Assembly: GCA_907164885.2 (NCBI GenBank)
Contig: OU015492.1
Span: 45,722,893-45,786,892 of the forward strand
From: Dolomedes plantarius
Lineage: Eukaryota; Arthropoda; Arachnida; Araneae; Dolomedidae
Direction: 5' to 3'
DNA length: 64,000 nt
The translations under genes and the position numbers were made by a program. The notes beneath the pieces were generated by a model, which worked only from the letters and a program-made list of their open reading frames with translations, had not been told where the DNA came from and did no database searches. Within the stretch, counting starts at the first letter, position 1, and each line of letters opens with the position of its first letter. Shown here one piece after another: positions 62,401-64,000 of this stretch.

Positions 62401-63580
62401 TTTTTGGAAAGGGGGGCGCCAAAAAAGTATCGTGCCCCGGGCGCCAGTTATGCTCGCTACATCACTGGTGTAAGCAGTCAAGGGTTGATTTCCCAAGTTT
62501 GGAGCAGCTCATTTTTATAGACCTGGGCACCGGACGGACAATACAGATCTGCTGACCAATTTGGGCAACCCTGGACCCCTGGGAAGAAGTAGTAAATAAT
62601 GAGAGAAGTAGTAATTTGATATTAAAATTAAATTGTCAATTTTTTTTGTTTCCTTTCAAAACTACCTCTAAAATACTGCATTATTTATGGGATGACCCAA
62701 TCTAATGAAGGCATCCTGAATTTTCACATCTGATGAGTGTAAGAATGGTCCACTTTCTTGGAGATGTACTGTTAACTTTTTGTTGTTGTTAAACCTTTAG
62801 ATGCTTTGAACCTTGAGATTGAGTGAATATGCTAATCATGGGAAGACCATTGGAATTACCTTGCTTGGGCTTAAAGCCAAAGGATTTCATGTAGCTGCAT
62901 GGCAGCACATGACTGCATATGGCTAGTTTTGCTTTGGAAATACTGATTAAGTTCAAGTTGTAAAGTTATGCTCTTTTCCTTGCTAATCTGAGATTTTGGT
63001 TCTGTGACTTTCACTTTTTTGTTGAGTTAAATTACCTCCTGATGGGTCCCAAATTAGCACTGAATGCTGATCATGAAGCAGTTGCTTCTAGTCAAATAAG
63101 CAACTTCTATTGATGTGACACAATAGGCTCATTACTCAATGAGACAACATCCTAAATATTGGTGGTGCCTCTTTTCTTGACATAAAACTTCTTCCTTTTG
63201 ACATGGCATTGGCACACTTCAAACTCTAGATTAGTTGAGTTTGATTCACCCATATATCTCTAATATTTTAAATGAATCTTTAACTTGATACCCTGTTCTC
63301 AAGCGTGTCATTCACTTCATTGTGCTGCTGAGTGTATAAGTATGAAATTTTTGTCCCACAAGTGATGGATAATGATATTTAATATACTTAATAGTAGTAT
63401 TTAAAGTAGCAAGATATATAATATAACATGATTACTTTGACATTTAAAAAAAATTTTCTTAATCACCTTTAAATATTTTAATGAATATTTTTTTCTTATT
63501 TTAGGTTTCTAAAACTTTTGAAAAATCCCCATTCATATCTGACGAGAAAAGTGTATCAGTATTAGATGGAGAGGATGAAG
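56250..63580 (+). CDS. ENTPD5/6: ENTPD5/6-like nucleoside diphosphatase, N-terminal part (spliced, partial)
   Basis: Coding exons 56250-56466, 57619-57698, 59084-59227 and 63505-63580 give 172 complete codons. The gene continues past the window. Family members hydrolyse nucleoside diphosphates (mainly UDP and GDP) in the ER/Golgi lumen or as secreted enzymes, supporting glycoprotein folding and sugar-nucleotide exchange. Seen here: a short cytosolic N terminus and one hydrophobic segment (residues 9-25, signal anchor or signal peptide). Next are apyrase region 1 FDGGSTGTRIHVF (54-66), the EEVKPGLSNFAEKP segment, apyrase region 2 ALKATAGLRLL (126-136), and DGEDEG (168-173) just before the expected region 3. 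Human ENTPD5 and ENTPD6 are about 430-480 residues, so about 60% is outside. Region 1 has Gly where DAGSTGTR is usual. ENTPD5 versus ENTPD6 cannot be decided from this part. Confidence 0.93.
56467..57618 (+). other. Intron, 1152 bp
   Basis: GTAAGT...TTTTTCCAG. AT-rich. Contains open frames of 61-74 codons that are not conserved. Confidence 0.85.
57619..57698 (+). CDS. ENTPD5/6: ENTPD5/6-like, coding exon 2
   Basis: Completes codon 73 (Ser) and encodes 26 more residues, including EEVKPGLSNFAEKP. This matches the family's conserved KPGLS-A segment after region 1. Acceptor TTTTTCCAG, donor AAA|GTAATT, phase 0 at the end. Confidence 0.92.
57699..59083 (+). other. Intron, 1385 bp
   Basis: GTAATT...AATTTTTAG. 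Near 57840-57889 a block reading CAGTGGTTCTCAACCCTGTG on the minus strand looks like an isolated hAT end; its partner was not found. Confidence 0.8.
59084..59227 (+). CDS. ENTPD5/6: ENTPD5/6-like, coding exon 3
   Basis: 48 codons (residues 100-147) in phase 0 at both ends. They include W120 and apyrase conserved region 2 (ALKATAGLRLL) followed by PEHKS, very close to the vertebrate ENTPD5/6 sequence. Acceptor TTTTTAG, donor GAG|GTGAAA. Confidence 0.95.
60396..60675. mobile_element. hAT-type MITE with 6/8 TSD
   Basis: A 280-bp element, ends CAGGGGAGCACAATTG and CAGGGGTGCGGCCTGCGG, with mirrored GGGCCAC blocks. Flanks GTGGAGAA and GTATAGAA match at 6 of 8. A second copy of the right terminus plus flank (CACCCCTGGTATAGAAGT) occurs 42 bp downstream at 60710-60727. 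Confidence 0.75.
61970..62218 (+). pseudogene. Mariner transposase C-terminal remnant
   Basis: From 61970 the plus strand reads HHPYSPDLAPSDYHLFWSLH, the mariner signature around the third catalytic aspartate (SPDLAPSDYHLF), then about 30 more codons. After a frameshift near 62115, KDFYHQGIQNLKLRWEEAV matches the usual mariner C terminus. The first two catalytic motifs are not recognisable upstream. Confidence 0.85.
62290..62467. mobile_element. MITE with CAGTGGCGTAGCG ends, exact 8-bp TSD
   Basis: A 178-bp element with exact duplication GTGTAAGC (62282-62289, 62468-62475), nested in the mariner relic. The internal sequence is close to 39197-39372, including TTCACTAATTCTATAT and mirrored GGGGCGCC motifs. 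Confidence 0.94.
63505..63580 (+). CDS. ENTPD5/6: ENTPD5/6-like, coding exon 4
   Basis: 25 codons plus one base (residues 148-172). The pattern F-KSPF---D-SVSVLDGEDE matches the family segment before apyrase region 3. Acceptor TATTTTAG, donor GAAG|GTACAC, phase 1. The next exon is beyond the window. Confidence 0.92.
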
Positions 63581-64000
63581 GTACACTTGGCATAATTTTT
63601 TGTAAACTTTAGAGTAAACCTGTTGTTTCAAATTTAGATCTGAAAATCCTATGTTGATTAATCAAAGAAAAGCTGAAGTTATGGGTGTACAGTTTTTTTC
63701 ACTTTGAGGCATATAAATATTTAAAAATATTAAATAAGTACAATTAAGTAGTGTCAATTTTTGATTTGTATCTATTTTTATTAGTTTAGTTACCGATATA
63801 TTTTGCTTAAAATGTTTAGTTTTTGAACAGATATCTGCAAATGTATTTATAATAAAGTATATCCTAAAATTACACCTGCAGAGACATTTGACTTTGACAG
63901 CAAATAGTTTCAGGGTCATATAATAATGTTTTGGAAAATGCTAAAAGATCCTAGTTTATATTGATTAGCTATTTAGATATGGATATTGTCAAATTTAATG
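63581..64000 (+). other. Start of the next ENTPD-like intron
   Basis: Begins GTACAC. No further exon is visible to the window end. The minus-strand 85-codon frame at 63662-63919 is not recognised. Confidence 0.7.

Larger units (their letters stand above)
61640..62700 (+). mobile_element. Second mariner element, degraded, in ENTPD intron
   Basis: Ends TTGGGTCATTCCATGAATAT and, inward from the right, TTGGGTCATCCCATAAATAA, both continuing to GCAGTATTTT. TA stands at 61638-61639; the right flank is TC, probably a mutated TA. The length without the nested MITE is about 0.87 kb, so it is internally deleted. A different family from the mariner at 6734. Confidence 0.82.
59228..63504 (+). other. Intron, 4277 bp, with transposon insertions
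   Basis: GTGAAA...TATTTTAG. Contains the hAT MITE at 60396-60675 and a mariner relic at 61640-62700 with a nested MITE. The rest is AT-rich without visible exons. Confidence 0.85.

Overview
This is eukaryotic nuclear DNA. It is AT-rich, spliced, and dominated by transposable elements. The mix of elements fits an arthropod: Tc1 and mariner copies, hAT MITEs, a BEL/Pao fragment, Helitron-like elements and pogo/Tigger derivatives. The Tc1 transposase at 13.3-14.7 kb, which starts MPRRKQ, belongs to a type I associate with orb-weaver spiders, so a spider is my best guess. That is family recognition from memory, not a search. No bacterial-style operons, tRNA or rRNA genes, or CRISPR arrays are visible.

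The only cellular gene I can support is at the right edge. The first 172 codons of an ENTPD5/ENTPD6-like nucleoside diphosphatase are spread over four coding exons (56250-56466, 57619-57698, 59084-59227, 63505-63580). All splice sites are GT-AG and all phases join. The gene reads left to right and leaves the window before its C-terminal half. An acceptor before 56181 implies a non-coding first exon upstream, which I could not locate.

Elsewhere the layout is mobile DNA separated by non-coding AT-rich sequence. 0.1-9.4 kb: a hAT-type element with an 8-bp target duplication, a tRNA-derived SINE, a hAT MITE, a full-length but broken mariner, and a fold-back MITE inside a (TA)n/(GT)n tract. 10.5-22.4 kb: an almost continuous mobile-element block. 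It runs from a hAT relic with two nested hAT MITEs, through a Tc1, a 2.2-kb element with long inverted arms and an 8-bp duplication, and a ~5.2-kb inverted-end region with 430-bp repeats and a second Tc1, to a clean hAT MITE. 24.2-25.7 kb: a hAT relic whose left end and flank are tandemly duplicated, with a fold-back at the junction. 27-33.6 kb: two MITEs sharing CATAGGCGTAG ends, a Helitron-like element, and a truncated BEL/Pao element with a lysine-tRNA-type primer site. 39-44 kb: more MITEs of three superfamilies. 47.8-51.4 kb: a third Tc1 lineage, then a MITE interrupted by a second Helitron-like copy. 53.9-62.7 kb: pogo-type MITEs upstream of the ENTPD gene, and hAT and mariner relics within its third intron.

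All recognisable transposases are broken by stops or frameshifts, so the window looks like a graveyard of several insertion waves. Many target-site duplications are still exact, and nesting gives a relative order for some events. No new multi-gene system is evident. The most novel-looking items are the large-inverted-repeat element (14814-17048), the TAGCTA-rich inverted-end region around it (~17074-22233), and the duplication with a fold-back junction at 24.2-25.7 kb.
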